Source: Methylomonas fluvii
GTDB lineage: Bacteria > Pseudomonadota > Gammaproteobacteria > Methylococcales > Methylomonadaceae
Length of the DNA stretch: 64,000 nucleotides
Assembly (NCBI RefSeq): GCF_014850975.1
Contig: NZ_JACXST010000002.1
Coordinates: 1,612,001-1,676,000 of the forward strand
Direction of reading: 5' to 3'
The stretch's first letter is position 1. The number at the start of each line of letters is the position of its first letter. The position numbers were made by a program, and so were the translations under genes. Below the pieces are notes generated by a model that did not search any database, was not told the origin of the DNA, and was given only the letters and a program-made list of their open reading frames with translations. This document shows, one piece after another, positions 1-9,202 of this stretch.

Positions 1-590
1 GGTTGAGATAATTCTTCAAAATACGCCAACAATTCATGCAGGCGAGTGCTCGGATTCATTTCGCCGCTATCGAGTGCTTCGGTTAAGACTTTTGGCGCGA
101 AGTGTCTGGCTTCAGGAAACCGGCTTTCCAGGTTCCAGAAAATATTTCGATCACTGCGTTTGTCATAGTCCGCGAAGTCAGGATAAGCGCGCAAGTCCTT
201 AATCAGCGAGTCAGGCGAATGCGGTTTGCGGCTATATCCGAAATGCAGCAGCAACCAAAACTCAAAACAGGGATAGGAAACAATCGCGTCGATCTTTGCC
301 TGGCTTTTCGCTGCGTCCAACGCTTTTTCGAAGTTGGCGTGGTTGTCGCGGTCTATTACGCAGAACACCCGGTCGAACTTGCCTTTTCTGCCAATCGCTT
401 CATTGACAATGCTCAAGGGGTCGGTTTTACCGCAATGGCAAATTTCGACTTGGACTTTTACCCGAAAATACCCACTGGCGTCTTCCAAATAACGCTTACC
501 GGACTTGCTGTCTTCGCAAATCACCAAGACAGTCGGTTGCGGTTTGAAACGCGGCTTGCTCCGATTAAAAGACGCGGCGTTACGAGACAT
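1..590 (-). CDS. rloB: RloB-family protein, 3' end beyond window
   Basis: The reading frame is open from an ATG at 590 to the left edge (196 codons, no stop), so the end of the gene is missing. The translation begins MSRNAASFNRSKPRFKPQ and contains VLVICEDSKSGKRYLE (residues about 21-36), FDRVFCVIDRDNH (about 74-86) and SYPCFEFWLLLHF, the pattern of RloB-like proteins. The acidic residue followed by a D-x-D style strand resembles TOPRIM-type nucleases; that comparison is inference. It starts 1 bp after the stop of the ATPase gene, so the two are co-translated. RloB proteins accompany restriction loci and the AbiL-type abortive-infection pair. About 200 residues is near family length, so little should be missing. 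Confidence 0.8.
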   Translation of the reverse strand, partial: MSRNAASFNRSKPRFKPQPTVLVICEDSKSGKRYLEDASGYFRVKVQVEICHCGKTDPLSIVNEAIGRKGKFDRVFCVIDRDNHANFEKALDAAKSQAKIDAIVSYPCFEFWLLLHFGYSRKPHSPDSLIKDLRAYPDFADYDKRSDRNIFWNLESRFPEARHFAPKVLTEALDSGEMNPSTRLHELLAYFEELSQ

Positions 591-591
591 T

Positions 592-1836
592 TTAACTTCG
601 GCGAATTATCGGCAGAGCACGGTAGCGGCCTTCGTAATAGCGTTTTTCCAGATCTTCACCTTCCCTGCCCTCAAAATCGTGAATGGAACGCAGCTGGGTT
701 GCGCCGTTGGCATCGCGCTCGGTTAGCCAGAATTGGTCGCGGCGTAGTAGCTTCGTGTCCATTAAGTGAGTGTCATGGGTGGTGAATATAAGCTGGGCAG
801 ACATATCAGACTTCAGATGCTTGTCTACTAAGGACTTAACGATCTCCGGATGAAGACTGCTGTCGAGTTCATCAACAACCAATGTAAAATTTTCTTTCGC
901 ATGCCCGGACTGGCTATGAACGCGCCACGGCAACCAAAATCCAATCAAATTTTTAGTACCGTCCGACTCATCATTAAAATCAAACTCGCCTTCTCCAAGT
1001 GCAGTTTGATGAACCAAAACCATTTTGCTTTTTGGCTTAGATTCAATCAAAGCTCCCAACAAACCTAGATTGGCAGACTCCAATTTATCAAAACGTATTT
1101 TGGTAACTGGAACATCGACATCTTGAAGAAATGAGGATATCTGTTCAGCAAAAAAAGAGTGTTCTTCAGCGAGCTTTTGGCTGGCACTTGCCCATGATTC
1201 CATACTTCCAGTAACAACCATCAGCCCTTTTTGCAGCCACCGAAAAGGAAGCCTTAGTTGGGTTAACTCCTCGCTGCTGTTTGCTACTGCTTGCGTAATA
1301 AACAATACCTGCGGGCTAGTTGAATTTCTCCAAACCTCATGGAGTCCATCCCCGCCCTCTAAAGAGCTGCCAAATCTATAAGTTTCGCCAGACGTCCGAT
1401 ATAGCCGCTCGTACAACATAGTTTCTTTGCCTGCGGGAAACGAGATTAGTCGTTCCTCCACAATACGGTCCTGCGTCAAAGCTAACTCAAACTGATAACG
1501 TTGCTCAGCGTGCACAAAATGCAATTCTATGCGACTAGGCGAAAGCCTAAGCTGAGGATCGAAACGAAATGGAGTGACAGGGAGAGGTATTGGCTGTGCG
1601 CTGGGTTGTCGAGAGGCAACTTCTCGAACAACGTCCAACGCTCTTATCAAATTGCTCTTACCCGATGCATTCGGCCCATAAATCGCAGCCACTTTGAGTA
1701 AATCTGGCAGTTTTTCTCCCTTGACGGCAGGTTTGAACACATTTTCACGTTTCCGCAATCTGGGTGCCGCAACCATCGAAAAAGTCTGTTTCTCGCGGAA
1801 GGAGCGAAAGTTAGTAACGGAAAATTCGATTAACAT
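592..1836 (-). CDS. AAA/ABC-type ATPase (COG1106 family), RloB partner
   Basis: A 414-residue SMC/ABC-like ATPase. It opens with MLIEFSVTNFRSF, typical of the family, has Walker A YGPNASGKSN near residues 53-62, a Walker B segment LVVDELDSSLHPE in the C-terminal half and a switch histidine in FTTHDTHLM. The frame also opens at a TTG at 1851, but the ATG at 1836 fits the family N-terminus. It is followed after 1 bp by rloB. Paired ATPase and RloB genes form abortive-infection style defence modules (AbiLi/AbiLii), and a comparable ATPase with a TOPRIM partner forms PARIS. By analogy the ATPase would sense infection and release or activate the partner. That role here is inferred from the pairing, not shown. 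Confidence 0.8.
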   Translation of the reverse strand: MLIEFSVTNFRSFREKQTFSMVAAPRLRKRENVFKPAVKGEKLPDLLKVAAIYGPNASGKSNLIRALDVVREVASRQPSAQPIPLPVTPFRFDPQLRLSPSRIELHFVHAEQRYQFELALTQDRIVEERLISFPAGKETMLYERLYRTSGETYRFGSSLEGGDGLHEVWRNSTSPQVLFITQAVANSSEELTQLRLPFRWLQKGLMVVTGSMESWASASQKLAEEHSFFAEQISSFLQDVDVPVTKIRFDKLESANLGLLGALIESKPKSKMVLVHQTALGEGEFDFNDESDGTKNLIGFWLPWRVHSQSGHAKENFTLVVDELDSSLHPEIVKSLVDKHLKSDMSAQLIFTTHDTHLMDTKLLRRDQFWLTERDANGATQLRSIHDFEGREGEDLEKRYYEGRYRALPIIRRS

Positions 1837-1951
1837 GCAGAAAACTCGCAATTAGATGGCACTATTCCTCAATACTATAGCCAATCATCAGACCATCTGC
1901 AGATAAACTGCATTTTAGCTCTAATATTCCAGATCTATTGATCGATTAAAA

Positions 1952-2638
1952 TCACTGCGGCGAGCAATGCATCCGCCGAATAAAATCCTGCAGCGTTTGC
2001 CCCGGATCGTCGGTAAAAGCTTCCTCCAGCACCAACGCCCGCAGGATGCGATCCAGCCGGAAATTACGAAAATCGCCGCGCAGTTCGCACCAGCCCACCA
2101 AGGTCCAGACATTGCCCCAAAAATATAAGCCCAGCGGCCTGATCCGCCGTTGGCTGAAGGTACCGTCGGCTCGGCGGTAATCCATGCACAGCAAACGCTT
2201 GCCATCCAGCGCCTTGCGGCAAATATCCATGGTCACATCCAAATCTTCACGCTGCGAAAATCGTAGCGCGAACAATTTGCTGCGCTCCAATTGCTCGCGC
2301 AATTCCGCCGGCACCACCGCCGTCACCTTATCCAACACCGACTGCGCCGAATGCCCCAGCTCTTTACCGGCCCAGGTTTTCACCATCCGCGCGCCGATGA
2401 CCAAAGCTTCCAGTTCGGCAGCGCTGAACATGATGGGCGGAATATCCAGACTATGACGCAGCATGTAACCGACGCCGGCCTCGCCTTCGATAGGAATGCC
2501 GGACAAGCTTAAAACCTGGATGTCACGGTAGATAGTGCGCTCGGAAACCTCCAGACGCTCGGCGAGCGCCTTGGCGGTAACCATCCGCCGGTTACGCAGG
2601 ATTTGGACGATTTGAAACAGGCGATCAGCGCGGCGCAT
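1952..2638 (-). CDS. YafY-type HTH/WYL-domain transcriptional regulator
   Basis: A 228-residue regulator. The N-terminal DeoR-like helix-turn-helix covers about residues 1-60 (ALAERLEVSERTIYRDIQ is the recognition region). A WYL-type ligand domain occupies about 130-215 (RPLGLYFWGNVWTLVGWCE and RNFRLDRI). The ATG at 2638 is preferred to an upstream TTG. It lies 47 bp after the VOC gene in the same orientation, a pairing often seen for YafY regulators, and 115 bp upstream of the ATPase-rloB pair. WYL proteins such as BrxR and CapW control phage-defence operons, so control of the downstream pair is possible but unproven. Confidence 0.85.
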   Translation of the reverse strand: MRRADRLFQIVQILRNRRMVTAKALAERLEVSERTIYRDIQVLSLSGIPIEGEAGVGYMLRHSLDIPPIMFSAAELEALVIGARMVKTWAGKELGHSAQSVLDKVTAVVPAELREQLERSKLFALRFSQREDLDVTMDICRKALDGKRLLCMDYRRADGTFSQRRIRPLGLYFWGNVWTLVGWCELRGDFRNFRLDRILRALVLEEAFTDDPGQTLQDFIRRMHCSPQ

Positions 2639-2685
2639 GGGCAAGTAGGGCAGTCTAGTTCAGACTGCCCCGGATTTATTGGCCG

Positions 2686-3060
2686 TTAAGCTTGGGAATA
2701 CAGGCCAACACGATTACCTTCGCTGTCTAGCAACATCGCAAAGTAACCGCATTCGCCGTCGTGGATGGGGGTTTTCGGCATCAACACGCTGCCGCCGCTT
2801 GCCTCTACCTTGGCCAAGGGCTCGCTCAAATCGGCGCCGCCGTTGAAATACACCACCGCGCCGTTAGCGCTGGGTTGATAGTGTTCACCCAATATCAACA
2901 TACCGCTGACCGAGCCTTCTTCAGCGTCAAAAATCGCCATTTGATAGCCGCTCATTTCCTCTTCCTTGAACGATACATTCAAAATGCTGCGATAAAAACC
3001 CTGCGCGCGCGGCATATCGATGACGGGTAATTCAAACCAGGTTGCGACGTTGTTGATCAT
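2686..3060 (-). CDS. VOC (glyoxalase/bleomycin-resistance fold) family protein
   Basis: A 124-residue single-module VOC protein. It has the N-terminal strand TWFELPVIDMPRAQGFYR and the C-terminal strand GYFAMLLDSEGNRVGLYS with the metal-site-like pattern of this fold. The ATG at 3060 is preceded by GAGGAC at good spacing. Members are small cytoplasmic dioxygenase, lyase or binding proteins; the substrate cannot be read from sequence. It heads a short unit with the WYL regulator, which may sense or control a small molecule handled by this protein. Confidence 0.8.
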   Translation of the reverse strand: MINNVATWFELPVIDMPRAQGFYRSILNVSFKEEEMSGYQMAIFDAEEGSVSGMLILGEHYQPSANGAVVYFNGGADLSEPLAKVEASGGSVLMPKTPIHDGECGYFAMLLDSEGNRVGLYSQA

Positions 3061-3142
3061 GATGTTGTCCTCGTTGTGGTTAAAAGAGCCGTCATCCTAA
3101 AACAGCCCTCCTGACAGCGTTATGTCAGCAATGTTTTGGGCC

Positions 3143-4648
3143 TTAGCGCCGGCCGCCCAATAACGAGCCCAACACGCCGCGAATGATTTGCTTACCCACT
3201 TCCTGGCCTATGCTGCGCGCGGCACTTTTGGCGGCCGCTTCCAGCACGCTTTGCCCGCTGCTGCGGCCGCACCGAGATTTGGTGGCGTCACCGACACCGC
3301 CCAATAGCACTTCACCCCAATTGAAACCGGATCCGGAATCGCCGCTCTCACTGGCAGATTCTGGCGGCGCGACTTTTTCGGCGCGGCCTTTGAGAATTTC
3401 GTAGGCCGATTCGCGATCGACCTGCTTTTCGTAATGGCCGGCGATGACGGAAGTATTGATCGATTCCTGCCGCTCGGCCTCGCTGACCGCGCCGACATGG
3501 GAGCTTGGCGGCTTGATCATCGCCCGTTGTACCGGCATCGGCGTGCCTTTTGCGTCCAGGAATGACACCAGCGCTTCGCCCACACCCAGTTCGGTGATAG
3601 CCGTTTCGACATCCACATCCGGATTGGCTCTAAAGGTTTCCGCCGCCGCTTTCACGGCTTTTTGATCGCGCGGGGTAAACGCCCGCAAGGCATGCTGCAC
3701 GCGGTTGCCGAGCTGGCCCAAGATCACGTCGGGAATATCCAGGGGGTTTTGACTGACAAAATACACGCCCACGCCCTTGGAACGAATCAAACGCACGACT
3801 TGTTCAATTTTTTGCAGCAGCGCGGCCGGCGCGTCATTGAACAATAGATGCGCTTCGTCGAAGAAAAATACCAATTTAGGCTTATCCAGATCACCGGCTT
3901 CCGGCAGATTTTCGAATAACTCGGACAACAACCACAACAGCAAGGTGGCGTAGACGCGCGGCGAGTTGTAGAGCGTATCAGCTGCCAGAATATTGATCAC
4001 ACCCCGGCCGCCATCGGTTTGCAGAAAATCGTTGAAATCCAGCGCCGGTTCGCCGAACAGATTCTCGCCGCCTTCGTGTTCCAGTTGCAACAAGCCGCGC
4101 TGGATCGCGCCGACACTGGCCGCCGAAATGCTGCCGTATTCGCCGGACAACTCGGAGGCATTCTCGGACGCGTATTGCAGTAAGGCCCGCAAGTCTTTCA
4201 AATCCAACAACAGCCAGCCGTTGTCGTCGGCAATTTTAAAGGCTGCGGTGAGCACGCCGCTTTGCACCTCGTTCAAATCCAGCATCCGTGCCAGCAGTAA
4301 AGGCCCCATTTCCGACACAGTGGAACGCAAAGGGTGGCCCTTTTTCCCCATCACGTCCCAAAACAGCGTCGGCATCGCCGCATAGTCGGCGGCTAACCCC
4401 AACTCAGTCAGCCGCGCCTCGACTTTGGGATTGCCGCCCCCCGCCCTGCTGATGCCGGACAAATCGCCTTTCACATCGGCCATGAATACCGGCACGCCGA
4501 TTTGCGAAAACGCTTCGGCCAGGGTTTGCAGGGTGATCGTTTTGCCTGTGCCGGTCGCGCCGGCGATCAAGCCGTGGCGGTTGGCCATGCTCGGCAGCAG
4601 ACACAGTTCGGCAGTTTGGGATTTGGCGATCAACAAGGGTTCGGTCAT
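3143..4648 (-). CDS. HerA-like ATPase, DUF853 (YjgR) family
   Basis: A 501-residue cytoplasmic P-loop ATPase. Walker A is AGATGTGKT near residues 31-39, and a Walker B segment [12 protein letters not shown] lies mid-protein. It is followed by [19 protein letters not shown], typical of the DUF853 family. The C-terminus carries a Gly/Ser-rich linker and an alanine-rich helix. The frame extends upstream to an ATG at 4699, but the internal ATG at 4648 follows AGGAAA at normal spacing and begins [10 protein letters not shown] as relatives do. The biological role of the YjgR family is poorly defined. The gene is alone, with 82 bp before the VOC gene. Confidence 0.85.
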   Translation of the reverse strand: MTEPLLIAKSQTAELCLLPSMANRHGLIAGATGTGKTITLQTLAEAFSQIGVPVFMADVKGDLSGISRAGGGNPKVEARLTELGLAADYAAMPTLFWDVMGKKGHPLRSTVSEMGPLLLARMLDLNEVQSGVLTAAFKIADDNGWLLLDLKDLRALLQYASENASELSGEYGSISAASVGAIQRGLLQLEHEGGENLFGEPALDFNDFLQTDGGRGVINILAADTLYNSPRVYATLLLWLLSELFENLPEAGDLDKPKLVFFFDEAHLLFNDAPAALLQKIEQVVRLIRSKGVGVYFVSQNPLDIPDVILGQLGNRVQHALRAFTPRDQKAVKAAAETFRANPDVDVETAITELGVGEALVSFLDAKGTPMPVQRAMIKPPSSHVGAVSEAERQESINTSVIAGHYEKQVDRESAYEILKGRAEKVAPPESASESGDSGSGFNWGEVLLGGVGDATKSRCGRSSGQSVLEAAAKSAARSIGQEVGKQIIRGVLGSLLGGRR

Positions 4649-5136
4649 GGGCGTTTCCTGAAAAAGCGACAAGAATAAAAAGTCGCGCAACCATACCATG
4701 ACCTGAATTGTTAGGTATAGGTTGGCATTATCGTCCGCCGCGCGTGCTGCTTTGTCTCAAAGAATCGAAGCCTAGCCTTAGGCTCCCGTTACAGCCATCT
4801 CTGCCTTGGGAGAATACCTTTGTAATACATTTCTTCAAACCTTCACGGACCGGTAACTGTTTTGACTTAGACAATTCGTACGATTGCGCACCGACTGGAA
4901 CTCTGCTAGGTCGCTAAGACAAAATTTCTAGGAAGAATACCGATGACTTTGTTTTTATTCGAAGTTTTCTCAATTAAAGACTGAACGTAGGTAGCTGGTA
5001 ACGGAAGCGGCAACGCATTGAAAAATCTCCAAACACCATGCGGCCAGCACACTTTAACCGACTTTGATAGGTCCTTAGTGAAAGCTAATGGTGCGACTCG
5101 AAGTCAACTTGCCTTTTTAAGTTATTAGGGACTTTT
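4649..5136. other. intergenic region, no gene seen
   Basis: This 488-bp gap lies between two divergent genes and must hold both promoters. A 69-codon frame near 4708-4917 has no ribosome site and no protein-like composition. No riboswitch or strong hairpin was recognised. Confidence 0.5.
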
Positions 5137-5877
5137 ATGACCTTTAAATCTTCGCTCCTGGCCGCCGCCGGGGTGCTTTTAACATTAAGTGGGAACGCTT
5201 CGGCGGCGTTGGTCTCGCTGGATGGCAATGGTTTTACTGCCATCTATGACGATACGAATTTGGGCTTGTTTGGCGCGCCGACTTTATCGGGCGACGGCAA
5301 GAGCGTTTTATTCTCGCCGTTAAATTTTAAAGCCCAAGCAACCGGTACCCAGGGCACGGTCTTCGCCAACAGCAATGTTCAGTTCGACATTAGACCCGAT
5401 GCGGATCTCAGTTTAAGCAGTGTAAGTCTGGTGGAAAACGGTGATTACCGTCTGGTCAATCGCTCCGGTAGCGTCACCTTGGCACCTTCGGTCGATGCAT
5501 CAGGTCAATTGCGTTTAACCAATCTGTGGAATGGCGTGGATCATATCGCTACCAACTTTTCCGCCGGTCCGTTGACAGACTCATGCGCCACATCGTCCGG
5601 CTGCCCGCTAAGCACTTGGTCGGCTGCCGCAACACTGGATACGCCTATCGCATGGGGTAACGCGGATGTTCGCGTCAGGATTCAAAACGACTTGACCGCC
5701 GAATCTTTCAATGTCGGCGACTCCGCACTGATCGAGAAAAAACAATCGACCCAAAGCCTGGTATTTACACCGTTTATTGAAGGTGGAACCACCGCAGTGC
5801 CTGTTCCTGGTGCTGTTTGGTTATTTGGCTCTGCATTGGCTGGCCTGATTGGTTTGCGTCGCAAAACAATCGCTTAA
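5137..5877 (+). CDS. secreted PEP-CTERM-type sorting-domain protein
   Basis: A 246-residue exported protein. Residues 1-23 form a signal peptide ending ASA. The body is beta-rich and Ser/Thr/Asn-rich with one disulfide-capable pair (CATSSGC, about 150). The tail VPVPGAVWLFGSALAGL is followed by the basic RRK. This is the three-part sorting signal (VP-x-P motif, membrane helix, basic end) recognised by exosortase, in the form common in methanotrophs. The ATG follows AGGGAC. The protein is presumably cleaved and displayed with exopolysaccharide; its own function is unknown. It is a single-gene unit. Confidence 0.8.
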   Translation: MTFKSSLLAAAGVLLTLSGNASAALVSLDGNGFTAIYDDTNLGLFGAPTLSGDGKSVLFSPLNFKAQATGTQGTVFANSNVQFDIRPDADLSLSSVSLVENGDYRLVNRSGSVTLAPSVDASGQLRLTNLWNGVDHIATNFSAGPLTDSCATSSGCPLSTWSAAATLDTPIAWGNADVRVRIQNDLTAESFNVGDSALIEKKQSTQSLVFTPFIEGGTTAVPVPGAVWLFGSALAGLIGLRRKTIA

Positions 5878-6078
5878 TACAGTATTGCTACACCCCAGCT
5901 TAACGCTGCCTAAACAGCGCGTCAGGCTAGCTAAAAAACGTTAACAATAGACACGGATGTCGCCTTAAGATTTCGTCACAAGCAGTCGCCAGATTTGTAA
6001 CTGCTTCGTCTAAAGCCCCCTTGCGAAAACGGGTGAGACATTCACCGGCAGCATTGCCCTACGGAGCCCGAACGGGAG

Positions 6079-6735
6079 CTACAACAACTTGAGAATATCG
6101 GTTTCCAGGTCGGGATACGCGCCAAACCTGCATTGGACCAGCAAACCTGATCTATCAACCAAAATATAAGATGGGGTACCCTGTAACTGGAAAAACTCGA
6201 AGGTTTCGGCATGATAATCCAGAGTTTGTAAATATTGTTTTACCTGCGCTCGCACATGCGGTTGGCGCAAGCCGATGTCTTGTTCCAAATCGCTCAAGCG
6301 TTGGCTGATAAAAGCGTCAATTTCGCTTTCGATACTGCCGAACTCGCGCTTGGTCAATCTATCCATAGCGACCGGAAAATCAATACGATACGGCAACTTG
6401 CCATCCTGCAGCAGACCTCGCCCCGTTAATACCCGCAAGGTTTCGCCGATCACCTCGCCGGTTTCGACCAAACGTTTTAGATTTTGCAGATTATTTTTAT
6501 CGAAGTCCTCAAAGGCGGTAGCCAGCCCCAGCACGGTCAAACCGCGCTCGGCATAACGTTGTTTTAACGCCAACACCTGCGGCAAACACGACAAGAAACA
6601 GCCGGGACAGTTGACTTGAAACACCGCCACCAACACGACTTGTCCAAGCAATTGTTCGAAATTGACAGGCTGTCCCTGCACCCATTCGGAAACCGATAGG
6701 GGCGGAACTTTTTGACCAATCATTACCGTTTTCAT
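6079..6735 (-). CDS. thioredoxin-fold (TlpA/AhpC-TSA-like) redox protein
   Basis: A 218-residue thioredoxin-fold protein with an active-site segment FQVNCPGCFLSC near residue 40 (CPGC motif). A conserved cis-proline region QLQGTPSYILVDRSGLL lies near the C-terminus. Between them is a long helical insertion (about 80-165), unusual for a simple TlpA domain. No signal peptide follows the chosen ATG (6735, preceded by GGGGGAG), so it appears cytoplasmic, unlike most TlpA proteins. It may be a peroxiredoxin-like or disulfide reductase protein; the partner is unknown. It is transcribed alone, convergent with the PEP-CTERM gene. Confidence 0.7.
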   Translation of the reverse strand: MKTVMIGQKVPPLSVSEWVQGQPVNFEQLLGQVVLVAVFQVNCPGCFLSCLPQVLALKQRYAERGLTVLGLATAFEDFDKNNLQNLKRLVETGEVIGETLRVLTGRGLLQDGKLPYRIDFPVAMDRLTKREFGSIESEIDAFISQRLSDLEQDIGLRQPHVRAQVKQYLQTLDYHAETFEFFQLQGTPSYILVDRSGLLVQCRFGAYPDLETDILKLL

Positions 6736-6927
6736 ATCGCGCTCCCCCGATAGCTTTAACGAAGTCCCGACCAAATTTATGTCGCTCAGCGTCCGACAAC
6801 CAACCTCAATAGCTTACCGGACGCCTTGTGCCAACCGGAAGAATTTAACTGAAAATTCCCTGAGGAATCCACATCCGCGAGACCATAGCTGCAACGCCGG
6901 ACAACCTCGTCGGAGTGATGGCGAGGA

Positions 6928-7410
6928 CTAATCCCGAAAGTTATTGAATTGCAAAGGCTGCTCCAAATCTTCCGTGCGCAACATTTGAATGACTTCCTGC
7001 AAATCGTCGCGTTTTTTACCGGTCACGCGCACCTTATCGCCATTGATCGCGGCCTGCACTTTGAGCTTTTTATCCTTGATCAGCTTGACGATTTTTTTCG
7101 CCAGATCGCTACCCACACCCTGCTTCAAGGTGATGGATTGCTGAGCGGTTTTGCCGGTGTCCTGAATCTTGCCGCTTTCCAAACTGGAAATATCGATGCC
7201 GCGTTTACCCATTTTGGCATACAAAATCGGCAACATTTGTTGCAGCTGAAAGGTCGATTCGGCTTTCATCAGGATGCTGTCTTCCTGCTGCTCGAAACAG
7301 GCATTGGAGCCTTTGAAATCAAAACGGGTGGAGACTTCTTTATTGGCCTGGTCCACTGCGTTGGTTAGTTCGTGGCTGTCGAGTTCTGAAACGATGTCGA
7401 ATGATGGCAT
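6928..7410 (-). CDS. yajQ: YajQ family nucleotide-binding protein (UPF0234)
   Basis: A 160-residue protein that matches the whole YajQ family: start MPSFDIVSELD, the segment STRFDFKGS, the KLKVQAAINGDKVRVTGKKR block and the end LQFNNFRD. It has two ferredoxin-like repeats. YajQ proteins bind nucleotides, and in Xanthomonas a relative binds cyclic di-GMP and works with a transcription factor. A cyclic di-GMP output role here is possible, given the nearby GGDEF system, but is inference only. Confidence 0.95.
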   Translation of the reverse strand: MPSFDIVSELDSHELTNAVDQANKEVSTRFDFKGSNACFEQQEDSILMKAESTFQLQQMLPILYAKMGKRGIDISSLESGKIQDTGKTAQQSITLKQGVGSDLAKKIVKLIKDKKLKVQAAINGDKVRVTGKKRDDLQEVIQMLRTEDLEQPLQFNNFRD

Positions 7411-7569
7411 AGCATTGATTTACAAGTATAAAAGTGGGGCAACTATAACGGCCTTAGCGGCTTTATTCAACTGCTATATAAGCGCCCAATGCCAATTCAT
7501 GGCGTACAAACCCTACTTGTCGGTGGCCGGTTTAGCGGGTATCTTAAACTGACGTCAACGGAGATACCG

Positions 7570-8112
7570 ATGAAAAACCCGACCACATTCACACTTGCCC
7601 TGATCGCCAGCCTCAGCCTGCTGATAATGTCCGGTTGCGGCCAGGACCAAGCAAAATCAAGCACTCCAGGCAAAACCGCCGTCAAACAAACCCTGCGAAC
7701 CACATCGTTGCTCGGCACCGTCAGCGACAACACCGGACCGCTCAAAACCGGCACCGTCAGCTTACTGTCCGAAAACGGAAAAACGCTTGCCAGTACCGAG
7801 CTCAACAATAGCCAGCGCTATGAAATTCAAGTACCTGCCGGCACCGATCTCCCGGTCGTTCTCAGTTACACGCCTGGCCCCAACGCACCGAAAGACGCGC
7901 CGTTAATCAGCGTGGTAATCCACCCCGACGCCAGCAAATACGACATCAACCCCACGACCACAGCCATCGCCAAACAAGCCAAGGCCATGGGCGGTTATAC
8001 CCATAACAATATGGTGCAAGCAGCGGAAAGTACCGCCCATGTGCCGGATGCCAATAAGACCACAGCCGGTTTTCGCGGCGATCCTACCACTCAGTATGGC
8101 GGCTGGCATTAA
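7570..8112 (+). CDS. small lipoprotein
   Basis: A 180-residue lipoprotein. The N-terminal signal (residues 1-22) ends in the lipobox LIMSGC, so it should be lipidated on the cysteine near residue 23. The mature part begins with a polar linker, then a beta-sandwich-like region (TSLLGTVSDNTGPLKTGTVS) resembling a carboxypeptidase-regulatory or Ig-like fold. The C-terminus is rich in Asn, Thr and Gly. The frame is open from 7489, but the ATG at 7570 has GGAG upstream and a proper signal peptide. Function is unknown. Confidence 0.75.
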   Translation: MKNPTTFTLALIASLSLLIMSGCGQDQAKSSTPGKTAVKQTLRTTSLLGTVSDNTGPLKTGTVSLLSENGKTLASTELNNSQRYEIQVPAGTDLPVVLSYTPGPNAPKDAPLISVVIHPDASKYDINPTTTAIAKQAKAMGGYTHNNMVQAAESTAHVPDANKTTAGFRGDPTTQYGGWH

Positions 8113-8306
8113 CGCACTACCCCGGTAACAGCGGCAATTGTCGGGCTTACGACAAATCACCGCCAATTCGTACGGTTGTTACTGACATCTCCTACCGCCC
8201 GCTCAGGCCACATCTCAAGCACAACGGGGCCTGGAGGCCCATCCGGTTAAATTGGATTGAATTTTGCTTCAGCTAAGCATTACTTTTCATTTAGCTGGGG
8301 CCAACC

Positions 8307-9161
8307 ATGTCAAATACGGTATTTTCCGAAATTCTAAGCGGTTTGTACGATAACCAAGTCATTCCCTATCTCGGACCGGGAGCGGTATTCGACGCCAAAA
8401 GCAAATTGACGCAAGAGCCGATGCCCGCCGACAGCGACAGCCTGATTTTAGCCATGAACGGCGGCAAACCGATGGCGCCGAAACTGATGTACGAGTTTCC
8501 GCGCGCAGCGATGAACCAGGAACTTAAGCGTGGCCGCAACTATGTAACGCAGTTTCTCGACAAGACTTACGGACAAATTCAATACACCCGCGCATCCATG
8601 CACGATTGGTTAAAAGAATGGCGGCCCAAATATGTGGTCGACGCGAATCGCGACACTCAATTGCAAGATAGCTATGCCGACGAAGAACACACCTTGATAG
8701 TCGGCGTTGCCCGCATCGTCGCCACCGCCTTTCGTTTTAAAATCTATCATTACGACGGCAGTGCCTATTTCGAAATTCCACAGGAACAAGTAGATAAAAA
8801 CCTGCCGATTTTGTTTAAACCCATGGGCACACCAAAACCGGAATCCAATTACATCGCTTCCGATGCCGATTACGTCGATTACATTACCGAGCTGATGGGC
8901 GGCTTCGCAATTCCGGACTTTTTAAAGGATTACCGCAAGGGCAAAAAATACCTTTTGCTGGGCCTGCCGCTCAACCGCGATTCCGAGCGCATGGTGATGA
9001 GCGACATCACCTACGGTGCCGACGAACATAGAGGCTGGTTTTTAAGAAAAAACCCTACCGACAAGGAAAAACGCTTTAGCGCGAAAATGGGCTTTGAGCT
9101 GATTAACGCCGACTGCCAGGACTTCCTGCAATCGGTGCAAGCTTCGGCTGTCGCTGCTTAA
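8307..9161 (+). CDS. SIR2-like domain protein
   Basis: A 284-residue cytoplasmic protein with the layout of SIR2-like domains. It has a first glycine loop NQVIPYLGPGA (residues 16-26), a strand KYVVDANRDTQLQ in the place of the sirtuin TTNxD segment, and then LFKPMGTPKPESNYIASDADY where sirtuin-like proteins have the catalytic H-G. The histidine is replaced by methionine (PMG), so NAD hydrolysis by the usual mechanism looks doubtful; binding of NAD or a related ligand is still possible. It is a single gene preceded by a GGGG ribosome site, convergent with the GGDEF operon. SIR2-like domains occur in both defence NADases and housekeeping proteins. Confidence 0.65.
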   Translation: MSNTVFSEILSGLYDNQVIPYLGPGAVFDAKSKLTQEPMPADSDSLILAMNGGKPMAPKLMYEFPRAAMNQELKRGRNYVTQFLDKTYGQIQYTRASMHDWLKEWRPKYVVDANRDTQLQDSYADEEHTLIVGVARIVATAFRFKIYHYDGSAYFEIPQEQVDKNLPILFKPMGTPKPESNYIASDADYVDYITELMGGFAIPDFLKDYRKGKKYLLLGLPLNRDSERMVMSDITYGADEHRGWFLRKNPTDKEKRFSAKMGFELINADCQDFLQSVQASAVAA

Positions 9162-9171
9162 AAAATCCCGC

Positions 9172-9202
9172 AGCTCGGCCGGTGAGGACACGCGGCCGGG
9201 CT
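9172..9202. terminator. candidate bidirectional terminator hairpin
   Basis: Arms AGCTCGGCCG (9172-9181) and CGGCCGGGCT (9193-9202) pair over 10 bp with one wobble, around an 11-nt loop. It lies between two convergent genes. There is only a short A-run on one side, so it may be a weak terminator. Confidence 0.45.

Noticed and set aside
102-785. 227-codon plus-strand frame
   Set aside because: It lies opposite the clear rloB and ATPase coding sequences, whose protein motifs are convincing; the plus-strand translation has no domain.
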